A DNA stretch of 42,711 bases, taken from assembly GCA_004292955.1 (NCBI GenBank), contig RDXX01000042.1, positions 1 to 42,711 on the forward strand, written 5' to 3'. The first letter of the stretch is position 1. Every line of letters starts with the position of its first letter. Source of the DNA: Oscillatoriales cyanobacterium. GTDB taxonomy: Bacteria; Cyanobacteriota; Cyanobacteriia; Cyanobacteriales; Microcoleaceae. This document shows positions 18,249-27,540 of the stretch, piece after piece. The notes under the pieces are model-generated. The model ran no database searches, was not told the DNA's origin, and worked only from the letters and a program-made list of their open reading frames with translations. The position numbers were made by a program, and so were the translations under genes.

Positions 18249-21223
18249 AACTTGTGCGCCAAATCAAGATAAAAAAAATCAGGTTATTTATTCTCCTATT
18301 TTTAACAGTATTGTTCTCTTTTTTAGCAACAAATGTCCGAGCTAACCAAATATTTAATGGGGAAGTAGGAAAAACAGAAATTACTCAACAAGATCGTGCA
18401 AGGACGATACAAGATCGTGTAGGAATGATACAAGTTCCTGTAGGGTTGAGTGCTACTGCCCTCCAGCAGCGAGAGGGAAGTGAATCGGAAAAGTTAGCGA
18501 GGGAACGCTATGCGGCGGGAGAATTTGAGGAAGCAGCAAAATATTGGCAGCAAGCTGCGGCGGCTTTTGAAGTTAAGGGAGATTGGTTAAATCAAGCGAT
18601 CGCCCTCAGCAATCTTTCGTTAACTTACCAACAGTTTGGACGCTGGCAGGAGGCCGAAAAAGCAATTGAAAAAAGTTTGAGTTTGTTGCCGCAGGAATCA
18701 AGAGCAAATTCGCCAGCAGAATTAAGGGCGATCGCTCAGACTCTTGATATCAAAGGCAACGGGCTATCGGATCGGGGGCAAGTCAATATTGCTTTAAAAA
18801 GTTGGCAGCAAACTGCTAGTATTTATGTTAAATTAAAGGATGAGTTCGGGTGGAAGCGCAGTTTAATTTCTCAAGTCAAAGCCATGCAAGAGTTAGGGCT
18901 TTACGAACAGGCTTGTCAAACATTAATACCCGCGATCGAGGTGGATAACAAAGGAAAATTTGCCCTGCCCGATCGAACTTGCTCGCAGTTAACCGACAGC
19001 AAAAGTTTAGATCGATTACAAGGGCTTTTACAAAAACAATTAAATCCAAATTTTAAAAGCATCCAATTAACAGGAAGTCGCCTACTCGGCGATGTTTTGA
19101 GGCAGCTTGGATTTTTAGACAATTCACAGAAGTTTTTGGCAGCAGTCGATCGAGCCATTACTCAAGAGAAAAACAATCAAGAAAAAGCTTTAGTTTGGCT
19201 GAGTTTAGGCAATACTTACGAAGCTTCGGGGAATAGAAATCGATTTCTAGCTGAGTCTGGAGATAACACTCAAATAAATTATTACTCAACTGCTTTAGAT
19301 TACTATCGAAGAGCGATCGAGGTTGCTGGAACTTCCTTTATTAAAATCCAGGCAAGGTTAGATTTATTCAGCCTTTTAGTAGATCCAAAAATTGGGAATA
19401 AGATAAATCTCCGAGAAGCAGAAGAGTTGCGGTTGGCAATTTTATCTCAGTTGAGTCAGCTACCGCCGAGCCGCCATAAAATATATGGTGAAGTTAGCTT
19501 GATGAATAGCTTAGCTAACCTGAAAAATGAAGAATTAAAAGCTGCAAATAACCCACCTAATTTCAGGGCTGAAAAGTCAGAATCACTCTCTAACTACTGT
19601 TTGCCCGATTCCTTAACTGTTTCTGAAAGCTTGTCTCAAAATACTCAAGATTTATCTTGGAGAGAAATTGTAAATCTGGGAGCCCAAGCTGTCAAATTAG
19701 GTAAGGATTTAGGCGATTTAAGGGCAACAGCCTATGCTTTGGGTAATTTGGGCGGAATTTACGAACAGAAACAGCAATGGTTAGAGGCTCAACAATGTAC
19801 GGAACAAGCTTTACTTTTGTCGCAAAACGTGCAGCTAAATTCGCCGGATCTTGCCTATCAGTGGCAGTGGCAATTGGGGCGGATTCGTCGGGATGGGAAG
19901 GCGAGGGATGTTGAGGGGGCGATCGCGGCTTATACGGCTGCATTTAATACTTTACAGTCGGTACGCAACGATTTGGTGCCAATTAGTCGGGACGGACAGT
20001 TCGATTTTCGCGATCGGGTAGAACCAGTGTATCGCGAATTGGTAGATTTGTTGTTGCGGCGCGAGGAACCGAGTCAGGAGAATTTGAAGCAAGCCCGAAA
20101 TGTCATTGAAGCCCTTCAGGTAGCTGAATTGGATAACTTTTTTAGAGATGCTTGTCTTCAGGTTAAAACTAAACAAATTGATGGGCTCGATCGAACAGCG
20201 GCAGTGATTTATCCAATTATTTTAGAAGATAGGTTAGAAATTATTGTCTCCCTACCCGATCGACTATTGCACCATCGCCCATCCGATACACCTCGCAGAA
20301 AAGTTGAGACTCTTCTGAAAAACTTGCAAGGCGAATTGAGCGAAGCAGATGCACCTGCTGAAGTTACAAAAATTTCTAAAATAATTTATGGGTGGTTAAT
20401 TAAACCTTTTAATAAATATCTCGAACAATACCCTGAGTTAAGAACATTAGTATTCGTCCTAGATAGCAGCTTCCGCAATATTCCAATGAGCGTCTTATCT
20501 CATTATGATGAAGTTACTAAAAAAGAAATTTATCTAATCGAAAAATATGCTATTGCCCTAGCACCAGGGTTGCAACTCATCAGTCCTCATTCTTGGCAAC
20601 CAGAAAGGTTGAAAATTTTAATTGCAGGCTTGAGTGAAGAACGGATTTTTCCTGGGAGAAAAGCTTTCCCCGCTCTTAAATATGTAGATCGGGAGTTAGG
20701 AAATATCAAACAAGAGGTTTCTAACAGCGAAAAACCGCTGATTAACCAAGATTTTATCAAAAATAGCTTAAGAGAGCAAATTAACTCTTTTCCTTCCTCA
20801 GTGATTCATATAGCAACTCATGGTGAATTCAGTTCCGATCCAGAACAAACTTTTATTGTAGCTTATGATGGCGTGATTCAGAGTAAAGAGTTAAGTGATA
20901 TACTCAGCAGCAAGCGCGATCGCAAAGATAATAATATTGAATTATTGGTTTTGAGTGCTTGTAGAACAGCCAAGGGCGATCCTAGAGCTTCATTAGGGCT
21001 AGCTGGAGTCGCCGTGCGATCGGGAGCGCGCAGTACATTAGCAACATTATGGTATGTTGACGATGAGTCTACGGCGGAACTAATGCTTAAGTTCTATAAT
21101 GAACTAAAAAAACCTAATGTGAATAAAGCTGAAGCGCTCCGCCAAGCCCAATTATCACTTCTAGCAAAAAAATCCGATCCCTATTATTGGGCTCCTTTTG
21201 TTATGATTGGAAATTGGTTGTAA
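18197..21223 (+). CDS. TPR-CHAT protein (caspase-like peptidase family) with signal peptide
   Basis: Up to 1008 aa. The hydrophobic segment RLFILLFLTVLFSFLATNVRA predicts export or membrane anchoring, an unusual place for a CHAT domain. Helical TPR-like repeats fill about residues 85-640 (for example AIALSNLSLTYQQFGRWQEAEKA, written in part). The C-terminal CHAT domain keeps its His-Cys dyad: His875 in HIATHGEFSS and Cys922 in LSACRTAKGD. CHAT proteins are clan CD cysteine peptidases related to caspases and separase; many are activated by protein partners. The ATG at 18197 overlaps tpsB by 52 bp. An in-frame TTG at 18245 overlaps its TGA stop (TTGA) with GAGG 8 nt upstream and would give a standard signal peptide, so either start is possible. 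Third gene of the tpsA-tpsB operon. Confidence 0.88.
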   Translation: MARKRVTFFSAIEVFFLKLVRQIKIKKIRLFILLFLTVLFSFLATNVRANQIFNGEVGKTEITQQDRARTIQDRVGMIQVPVGLSATALQQREGSESEKLARERYAAGEFEEAAKYWQQAAAAFEVKGDWLNQAIALSNLSLTYQQFGRWQEAEKAIEKSLSLLPQESRANSPAELRAIAQTLDIKGNGLSDRGQVNIALKSWQQTASIYVKLKDEFGWKRSLISQVKAMQELGLYEQACQTLIPAIEVDNKGKFALPDRTCSQLTDSKSLDRLQGLLQKQLNPNFKSIQLTGSRLLGDVLRQLGFLDNSQKFLAAVDRAITQEKNNQEKALVWLSLGNTYEASGNRNRFLAESGDNTQINYYSTALDYYRRAIEVAGTSFIKIQARLDLFSLLVDPKIGNKINLREAEELRLAILSQLSQLPPSRHKIYGEVSLMNSLANLKNEELKAANNPPNFRAEKSESLSNYCLPDSLTVSESLSQNTQDLSWREIVNLGAQAVKLGKDLGDLRATAYALGNLGGIYEQKQQWLEAQQCTEQALLLSQNVQLNSPDLAYQWQWQLGRIRRDGKARDVEGAIAAYTAAFNTLQSVRNDLVPISRDGQFDFRDRVEPVYRELVDLLLRREEPSQENLKQARNVIEALQVAELDNFFRDACLQVKTKQIDGLDRTAAVIYPIILEDRLEIIVSLPDRLLHHRPSDTPRRKVETLLKNLQGELSEADAPAEVTKISKIIYGWLIKPFNKYLEQYPELRTLVFVLDSSFRNIPMSVLSHYDEVTKKEIYLIEKYAIALAPGLQLISPHSWQPERLKILIAGLSEERIFPGRKAFPALKYVDRELGNIKQEVSNSEKPLINQDFIKNSLREQINSFPSSVIHIATHGEFSSDPEQTFIVAYDGVIQSKELSDILSSKRDRKDNNIELLVLSACRTAKGDPRASLGLAGVAVRSGARSTLATLWYVDDESTAELMLKFYNELKKPNVNKAEALRQAQLSLLAKKSDPYYWAPFVMIGNWL

Positions 21224-21297
21224 GAATAGTCTTTTTATACCGAGGCTACCAGACACTATATAACGAGGGTAAAAAACCCGGATTTGATATAAATCTT

Positions 21298-22020
21298 TTA
21301 GCGAGGCAGTACCGGGCCTAGTATCTTTTCTTCCTTCAACTTTTCCAAATCTATCGCTTTCAAGATGTTCGCCCAGTCATCAGGGCGACTGCGAATTTGT
21401 GCCAAGTCAGGCATATCATACCAAAGCTGGTTAGCAATATAGATTGCAGCACGATTTTCTCTTGTTGCAGCCTGCAACTGAGCGTCAAGATTTCCTCGAT
21501 CGACCCGTTTTACTAAACCTGTATGAAAAACTGCATTAGACCCCGGTAATGTTTGAGATGAACAGTAAAGTCGGAAATACCAACGATAGGTTTTATTTAC
21601 CTCTAAAGGTTGTCGATCTTTGGGAAGGTTAACACTAACAATTCCCGGAGTTTCAGGTAGTTTGAAATCGATTTTGTAGACGCGATTTCCTCCTGCATCT
21701 TCTAAAGAAAAAGTTCCATAGCTGACGCTTTGACTTCTGTAGGGAACATAAAACCACAAGGTAGGGCGATCGGTAATTGTCGAGACTAAAAAATCTGGAC
21801 TGTTAGGAGGTAAAAAAGGGGTAAAAGGTAAACCTGCTGTCTCTTCACAAGGCCCGCGAGTTCCTGTGGGCTTTCGATCGGTAGCTCTATCACTTACGGG
21901 TGGTTGTTGGGTTTCAGAAACTACGATACCGTTTAAATTAAGTTGCACCTGTCCCAAAACTAAGCAGTTTGTCACGTTAATAACCGCCAGCGTCCAAGCG
22001 CAGGTGAACAGAGTTTTCAT
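21298..22020 (-). CDS. DUF928-family secreted protein
   Basis: A 240-aa protein with a hydrophobic N-terminus (MKTLFTCAWTLAVINVTNCL) that should direct it to the periplasm or outer-membrane space. The central part, with TDRPTLWFYVPYR, SVNLP and NKTYRWYFRLYC, is the pattern of the cyanobacterial DUF928 family, whose function is unknown. The C-terminus is helical and charged. It is the last of four co-directional genes, 21 bp after the CHAT-CHASE2 gene, so it should be co-transcribed. It lies 74 bp from the convergent CHAT gene. I infer a role as a soluble extracytoplasmic partner, possibly of the CHASE2 domain; nothing in the sequence proves this. Confidence 0.8.
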   Translation of the reverse strand: MKTLFTCAWTLAVINVTNCLVLGQVQLNLNGIVVSETQQPPVSDRATDRKPTGTRGPCEETAGLPFTPFLPPNSPDFLVSTITDRPTLWFYVPYRSQSVSYGTFSLEDAGGNRVYKIDFKLPETPGIVSVNLPKDRQPLEVNKTYRWYFRLYCSSQTLPGSNAVFHTGLVKRVDRGNLDAQLQAATRENRAAIYIANQLWYDMPDLAQIRSRPDDWANILKAIDLEKLKEEKILGPVLPR

Positions 22021-22041
22021 ATAGGTATCCTGTAGGAGCTG

Positions 22042-24375
22042 CTATGAGTCTTTCCTAGCATTGTAGACTATTAAACATCCGCTAGCACCTAACAAAGCAA
22101 ATCCTGATGGTACGAGGGGTAGCACGCATCCTGATTTCAGCAAGCTAAACCCGCAGCTCCCAGATAAAATAATGAGTAGCGCTCCTTGAGCTAATCCTAA
22201 ATGCAGTCGCGATTGAAGGCGGATAGCGCAAAAACTGCCTACCACAGACCAAAGCAAAATCAAAAAAGTATCACCCCACTGAGGTAAAAACCACATCAGG
22301 GGTATGCGATCCTCAACGGCAGTAATAATTTGACTTACCCTCTGGGCTAAAAACATTAAGCTAGGAATCTCTTGGTTGTAAGGTGTGTTATGGTTTGCGT
22401 TGTTTCTAGTTGGATCTGTAACACCAATTAAAACAATTTTATCCTTGATATCAGATGGATTGACCTGCTCGTTGAGAATTTGGATCAGAGTTACTCGCTC
22501 AGCAATGTCAATGAGCGATCGGCGCGATCGATAATTCAAGATTATTTGAAATCCACCTAAGTTTTCTTTTTGATAAAAACCTCGATCTGTTTCTAAATTT
22601 TTGAAATCAGTTTTGCCGATTTTCCAATAATTTTCTCGAAACTCGACTGGCAGCTTGGAACTCCGATCGGCAGTATTATTCGGTTGGTTTTGCAAATAGT
22701 GTAAAGCTAGTTGAAAACTTAGCGAAGATGAGGTTTTGCACTGAGAAGACGGGTAGGGCTTCATAGCCAATAAATGTCTCCGGATCGCGCGATCGGAATC
22801 TTCTACAATATCCCCAAATCCAGGTCGAGCGTCGGGCAGACCGGGAGGCGGTGCAACCCCTTCTGGAAATTTATCCCAAGGAAACATACATATAGGAATT
22901 ACCCGCTCGTGCTGCTGTAAGTATTTAATTAAATCATCACGCCCTTGTGCTTGTGGAACATCTCTATAAATATCCAAGCCAATAGTTCGCGGTTGGTGCT
23001 TATTTAATTTTTCTAAAACCCGAACTATTGTTTTATCGTGTAAGGGATATTCATTATTTAATTGCTTAAAATCATCGGCAGTAACTTCAACAATTAATAA
23101 GCGGGAATCCAGCCCTTTATCCGGCATTATCTGTGCGAGTCGATCGAAAGCTGTTTTTTCTAAAGGTTCTAACAATCCTAGCGATCGCACTCCCACGACT
23201 GTGCCTGTGACTAACACGCTAGCTACCAATACAGTCCGAAGGTTGCGCCAAATCGAAACACGCTGACGCTCTTCCTCATTTCCCTTCAGCAACTCATCCC
23301 AACTTGGAGGCTCAACAGCAGGGTGTTCGTAAACCATCGGCAGCCAACTAGCACAGGGATAATCACCATCCATCATCCCGTGTAGGCTTTCTCGCGCCTT
23401 CCTAACAGAGTCCCGCAAAGGCTTCTTTTCTCTAGCAAATGCCTCTAGAAAATATTCCAAAAACTTCTGAGCGACTTCATCCGGCACTCGCTCTCGCATG
23501 GCAATTACAGCAGGAATTTGCAGCGAAGCTAGTTCGTTGACTAATCCCATGCCGTCACAAGAATTAAAAATTGCTAATTTCAACCCGTGCTTAATCGCAT
23601 TTTGTAAACCATACTTTAAATCTTCAATTGCTATGCTTTCAGTTTCACTGAGAGCAAGCTTGCCCTGGCTGTAATCTGAATTGCTAGAGCTATGACCTGC
23701 GAAAAATAAAATGTCCCAATTGCGCTTCCATAACTGTTCGTTGAGCTGGGTGCTGCGAATAGCTATTACAGCCTCTATCTCGGCATCCCTTTCAATTAAC
23801 GATTTCCAATACTCTAAATCTGCCTGAAGGTTTATGTCTGTATGTCCTCCCAAAACTACCAGAATTCTGACCTTATTTTTAGAGTTAGTTGGTTGGTAAT
23901 TACCAAGTGTATTAGTTAACCTGCTGAAACTAGGCTCAATTTTCAATTCGTCAAGTTTATCCCAGAGGTGCCAAGGCAAACCCCAGAAATAAATATCATC
24001 TGTTTGAATCATCAATCTGACATTGCCTTTCTCAGCACTCAATACTTGTAATAACTTATCCCTGACAGACTGAAAAAGACTGTCCCCAGAATTCAACCAA
24101 GTATTAATACGCGCCTTCACTTGAACCGCTAATTCTTGAACCGAACTTTTGGTAATTTGCCCTTTTTTATGTTCTAATTTGCGATAACAACCAAAACCGC
24201 GTACAGTCCGCTCTAATCGCAAATCCTCATAGGCTTTCAGAAAATCTTTAGCCGGTGGCAACCGCCCCCTACTTTCAGCCATAGCCGAGTGAATGCTATC
24301 GCCAATTCTTAGGGCGACAGGATAGCGCTGCTCGCTGTCAACATCCCCTATTTCCAAGATTACGAGTTTGCTCAT
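22042..24375 (-). CDS. CHAT-CHASE2 membrane protein
   Basis: 777 aa. The N-terminal half is a cytoplasmic CHAT peptidase-like domain with an intact dyad: His228 in FFAGHSSS and Cys273 in FNSCDG. A transmembrane helix (about 382-400, VLVASVLVTGTVVGV) leads to a CHASE2 sensor domain (about 405-690; FDRLAQIMPDKG, ADDFKQLNN and KDKIVLIGVTDPT are recognisable). The protein ends in three membrane helices. In other proteins CHASE2 is an extracytoplasmic sensor attached to kinases or cyclases; here the output domain appears to be a caspase-like protease. GGAAGG about 10 nt upstream supports the ATG at 24375. It is third in the operon, 29 bp after the DUF1822 gene. Ligand and substrate are unknown. 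Confidence 0.88.
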   Translation of the reverse strand: MSKLVILEIGDVDSEQRYPVALRIGDSIHSAMAESRGRLPPAKDFLKAYEDLRLERTVRGFGCYRKLEHKKGQITKSSVQELAVQVKARINTWLNSGDSLFQSVRDKLLQVLSAEKGNVRLMIQTDDIYFWGLPWHLWDKLDELKIEPSFSRLTNTLGNYQPTNSKNKVRILVVLGGHTDINLQADLEYWKSLIERDAEIEAVIAIRSTQLNEQLWKRNWDILFFAGHSSSNSDYSQGKLALSETESIAIEDLKYGLQNAIKHGLKLAIFNSCDGMGLVNELASLQIPAVIAMRERVPDEVAQKFLEYFLEAFAREKKPLRDSVRKARESLHGMMDGDYPCASWLPMVYEHPAVEPPSWDELLKGNEEERQRVSIWRNLRTVLVASVLVTGTVVGVRSLGLLEPLEKTAFDRLAQIMPDKGLDSRLLIVEVTADDFKQLNNEYPLHDKTIVRVLEKLNKHQPRTIGLDIYRDVPQAQGRDDLIKYLQQHERVIPICMFPWDKFPEGVAPPPGLPDARPGFGDIVEDSDRAIRRHLLAMKPYPSSQCKTSSSLSFQLALHYLQNQPNNTADRSSKLPVEFRENYWKIGKTDFKNLETDRGFYQKENLGGFQIILNYRSRRSLIDIAERVTLIQILNEQVNPSDIKDKIVLIGVTDPTRNNANHNTPYNQEIPSLMFLAQRVSQIITAVEDRIPLMWFLPQWGDTFLILLWSVVGSFCAIRLQSRLHLGLAQGALLIILSGSCGFSLLKSGCVLPLVPSGFALLGASGCLIVYNARKDS

Positions 24376-24404
24376 AGCTTTTGACCTTCCAAATACCGAT
24401 CGAG

Positions 24405-25880
24405 TTAAATAGTAAAATCTTCTGTGACGCTAACTTGCTGCAAAGCAACCTTCACCTGAAAATAATCGCCGAGATCCGCCGTAAATTCATATTCAAGGCT
24501 ATCATTAACCATATCCGTGCGTTCTTCCCCGAAAATTTCGCCTCCTTCATCTAAGACAAGAAGTTCGAGATTTGGTGGCAGAGTTTGCGATCGCACGGGG
24601 CTTACTCGCAAGTGAACGTTCGTTTTATCGCTTCCTTCCGGAAACAGCGTCACTACCAGCACGACGCGCTCGGTATCAAGTCGCATTTCCAAATTAATAA
24701 TCTTACCAACTCTCAAACCCGCACTGGCATTTTTAGGGTCAATTTTTCCCAAACTCACAGCCGCTTGACGGCGCAAGATATCATCTTGAGTTGTTTGTAA
24801 CAAATCAGTCAATGCTGCGATCGCCTCCGCATTTCCCGGTTCGACGCGACCTAATAATTCGGCGACCCGCCATTGATTCCCTTTATTGCGCTTATCCTTC
24901 AACAGTTCGATCACTGTGGGAATTTTATTCTGGGTGCTAGAATAACCATCCCTATACCGCTGATTTCCTTCTAGAGCATAAACAAAATTAGGTTCTAAAA
25001 TTCCTAATTTTTCTGTTATTTCTTCCACAGTCTGCCACCCTTCTTGCAAATAATTCTTGACCCGCTGAACTAAATTTTCTCGATCTTGAGTGGAGAAAAT
25101 TAATCCGCTTGCTACCTCCTTTTTCTCCAAAATCCCTAAACGCTTTCCATACAACAATTGTCTCAATTCATCATTTGCCAAAAATGCAGCCCACTGCTCA
25201 AATGTAACTCTCAGTCGGGGAGAATATATTGATGAATCGCTCAAAAGCTGTAATAATTTTGCAGCCTCTCCTTCAGATAAACTTGGCAATGGTGAAACTT
25301 CTTGTTGCAAGTTTAACCCAAAAGTAAGTTGCATCACCGTAAGGGATTCTGTTAACTCCTCGATCGCTAAACAATAAGTCCGATCGCCCGCATTGTATCT
25401 GCCGTCATTCTTTAGCTGGCGGTGCGTCGCAAAGCCGCATAACTCTATCCAACACTCACCATCATCCCCATCTAAATTCACTTGTACGGGGAGATAATAG
25501 TCAGCACTCCAGTTAGGAATATCCACCCATTCCTGCGGTACGCAAAACTCTTCTAACTCTCCCTCATCACTGGGAATTAACACCAACCTAGTCTCGCCAA
25601 TTTGAAATGCAGTACCATTCACCACTTCCCAAATACTAGCAATATCCTGACCGTGCCAGACTGAAGGTTGAGGGAATGCTTCTTCTGCCAACCATTCCGA
25701 TAACCAGTTCAAGAATGTTTTTAAACAAACACCATTGAGATAAGCATTGTAGCGAGAAATCGGATTAGAATGATGCTGAGCTTTGCGCCATGGAATTTCT
25801 AGGTCAGCTTCGTCAATTGTCAACTGCAAGCGGTAAGAATTATGAAAGTTGAAAGGCTGTAATTGGTTGGGTTGAAACAT
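24405..25880 (-). CDS. DUF1822-family protein with HEAT-like repeats
   Basis: 491 aa, no signal peptide, so cytoplasmic. The N-terminal 150 residues (FQPNQLQPFNFHNSYRLQ, NAYLNGVCLKTFLNWL, YYLPVQVNLDGD) match the cyanobacterial DUF1822 family. A helical middle part is followed by about two HEAT-like repeats (TVIELLKDKRNKGNQWRVAE and AIAALTDLLQTTQDDILRRQ, near 320-390), which usually mediate protein binding. The last 90 residues look beta-rich. Only 4 bp separate it from the upstream sigma-like gene, which indicates translational coupling. DUF1822 has no known activity. Its place between a sigma-like protein and a protease makes it a candidate inhibitor, adaptor or substrate, which is inference only. 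Confidence 0.82.
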   Translation of the reverse strand: MFQPNQLQPFNFHNSYRLQLTIDEADLEIPWRKAQHHSNPISRYNAYLNGVCLKTFLNWLSEWLAEEAFPQPSVWHGQDIASIWEVVNGTAFQIGETRLVLIPSDEGELEEFCVPQEWVDIPNWSADYYLPVQVNLDGDDGECWIELCGFATHRQLKNDGRYNAGDRTYCLAIEELTESLTVMQLTFGLNLQQEVSPLPSLSEGEAAKLLQLLSDSSIYSPRLRVTFEQWAAFLANDELRQLLYGKRLGILEKKEVASGLIFSTQDRENLVQRVKNYLQEGWQTVEEITEKLGILEPNFVYALEGNQRYRDGYSSTQNKIPTVIELLKDKRNKGNQWRVAELLGRVEPGNAEAIAALTDLLQTTQDDILRRQAAVSLGKIDPKNASAGLRVGKIINLEMRLDTERVVLVVTLFPEGSDKTNVHLRVSPVRSQTLPPNLELLVLDEGGEIFGEERTDMVNDSLEYEFTADLGDYFQVKVALQQVSVTEDFTI

Positions 25881-25884
25881 TGTT

Positions 25885-27540
25885 TTATTCTCCTTTTTTA
25901 GATGCAGTTAAAGTTTGCAAGCATTGTTGAACGATCGGATCGATGTTTTTAGAAGTATCTTCGCCCTCTAGAGGTAGATTCAGAGTCCGACTAGCAGCTA
26001 AAATTTGAGCGTGATAAAACTTCGCTAGCCACTGCCCGACACACTTCTTCTGCCAAGCATTCAGCACCTTTATCAATTTTGCTTGTAATTTATGCTGAGC
26101 TTGAGAGATAGCGGCATCTACCTCTAACAAATTAATGCCAAGCCGATCGGCAATGTTCTCTTCTGCTACTTGTTGACCGTATCGGAGGCGCAAAATTTCT
26201 TGCTCTTTAGAGTCAAGTTCTCTAATTGCTCGATCCAAGGCTTTTTGAATTAATTCTGAGTGCAGGGTAGCGCTGCAATTTCTCTCTAGCCACGTAACTA
26301 CCTGCTGGGGAACCCATCGTTCGGGGGCGGATACTTTTACTAGAGCTTCTAACAGTTTTAGCTCAATAGTAGTGAGGCGTCTGGAAATAGAGGACTGATT
26401 CAGTTTTAATTTAAGTTCTAGTTGCTTTTGCTTGAATCCAAAACCGTAATAAAATAAAAGAATTTTGTGCTGATCGGGTTTTAAATTTGCTATGTGTTCG
26501 TCAAAAGCAGAGTCAATCATGTTACTCAATTCGCTTACTTTTGCAGGGGAATTTTTTACTTCGTCTGTATTTGAGTTTCCCATCTCTAACTTATAAAACA
26601 ATTCCTCAGTATCTTGTTCCTGAAGCACTCCTAAGGATAGTGGAAAATTGATGAAATTGGGATAATTTTGTAACGCATTAATGCAGATTTTCATCCAAGC
26701 TTGCATTTGCTTTCCGCTAATGTTTGCACCCGCCGAGACTTCATACGGCGCTGAGGACAGGGACTTTTCTGCATTGTAACACTCTGCTGCTTCCTGAAAG
26801 TCTTCGCTGTCAGCCTCCAGCCATTTTTGCCCTCTTTGACGAATTGCGGGATTATTAACCTTATTAAAGCAATAAACTTTTTTAAAGTATTTGCGCGCAA
26901 ATATAAATTGAGAAAGGTAAGGTTCTCGATAGGCATTTTGGAGGGCTTCACGAAGCTCTAGATCGCTTTTTTTATCTAGCAGTCGCCAGGGCGAGAACTT
27001 ACCGATATCTGATTCCGAGTTGATAACTCTTATCAAAGTTTGCTGGATATATGTATCTAAAGAAGCCTGACGGTCAGTATTGTAAGACCTTAACAACTTC
27101 AAAAGATTGTCATAATTGTAAATAGAAACGCGAGCGTAGCAAAGATAATCTTCCCAAGAGCAATTACTGGACTGCGCTCGTACTCTGTTAGCTGCGTAGT
27201 AGCAGTGTTTTTCAAAATAACTAGCCAAATGTTTTAAAGCTAGCATTTTCCTATTTTCTGGTTCCCATTCTCGGGCGATATGCGAAGGCACACCAATCGC
27301 TATCTGCTTCCAAAATTCGGCTATACGTTGACTTCCATCGGGCCGAGCGCACAACTCTGAAAGCACCTGATTTCGTTCTTTGTACAACTCAAAGTTGCGC
27401 TTTAGTTCAGCATAAATTTGCCAAGAAAGAGCAGGACGACCGCTGCCGCTTGTCAGCATGAGATAGGTAAAAAAATTCTCGGCGTTATCTCGACGTTCAG
27501 GAAGTCTGGGAATACTTTCCTGGTTGAAAGGGTTGGGCAT
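25885..27540 (-). CDS. Sigma-70-like protein heading the CHAT-CHASE2 operon
   Basis: 551 aa, longer than ordinary ECF sigma factors. A region-2-like helical segment may lie around residues 100-170 but is weak. Two helix-turn-helix blocks of sigma region 4 type are visible: about 345-400 (LKPDQHKILLFYYGFGFKQK... ISRRL) and about 440-495 (LDSKEQEILRLRYGQQVAEE... DRLGINLLEVDAAI). Duplicated region-4-like domains are unusual. It is the first gene of the operon. Upstream, TTATATTATTATTGGAGAATC on the minus strand supplies an AT-rich -10-like stretch and GGAG as a possible ribosome site. Inference: a dedicated sigma or sigma-like transcription factor controlled by the membrane protease encoded two genes downstream. 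Whether it truly binds core RNA polymerase cannot be told from sequence. Confidence 0.72.
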   Translation of the reverse strand: MPNPFNQESIPRLPERRDNAENFFTYLMLTSGSGRPALSWQIYAELKRNFELYKERNQVLSELCARPDGSQRIAEFWKQIAIGVPSHIAREWEPENRKMLALKHLASYFEKHCYYAANRVRAQSSNCSWEDYLCYARVSIYNYDNLLKLLRSYNTDRQASLDTYIQQTLIRVINSESDIGKFSPWRLLDKKSDLELREALQNAYREPYLSQFIFARKYFKKVYCFNKVNNPAIRQRGQKWLEADSEDFQEAAECYNAEKSLSSAPYEVSAGANISGKQMQAWMKICINALQNYPNFINFPLSLGVLQEQDTEELFYKLEMGNSNTDEVKNSPAKVSELSNMIDSAFDEHIANLKPDQHKILLFYYGFGFKQKQLELKLKLNQSSISRRLTTIELKLLEALVKVSAPERWVPQQVVTWLERNCSATLHSELIQKALDRAIRELDSKEQEILRLRYGQQVAEENIADRLGINLLEVDAAISQAQHKLQAKLIKVLNAWQKKCVGQWLAKFYHAQILAASRTLNLPLEGEDTSKNIDPIVQQCLQTLTASKKGE

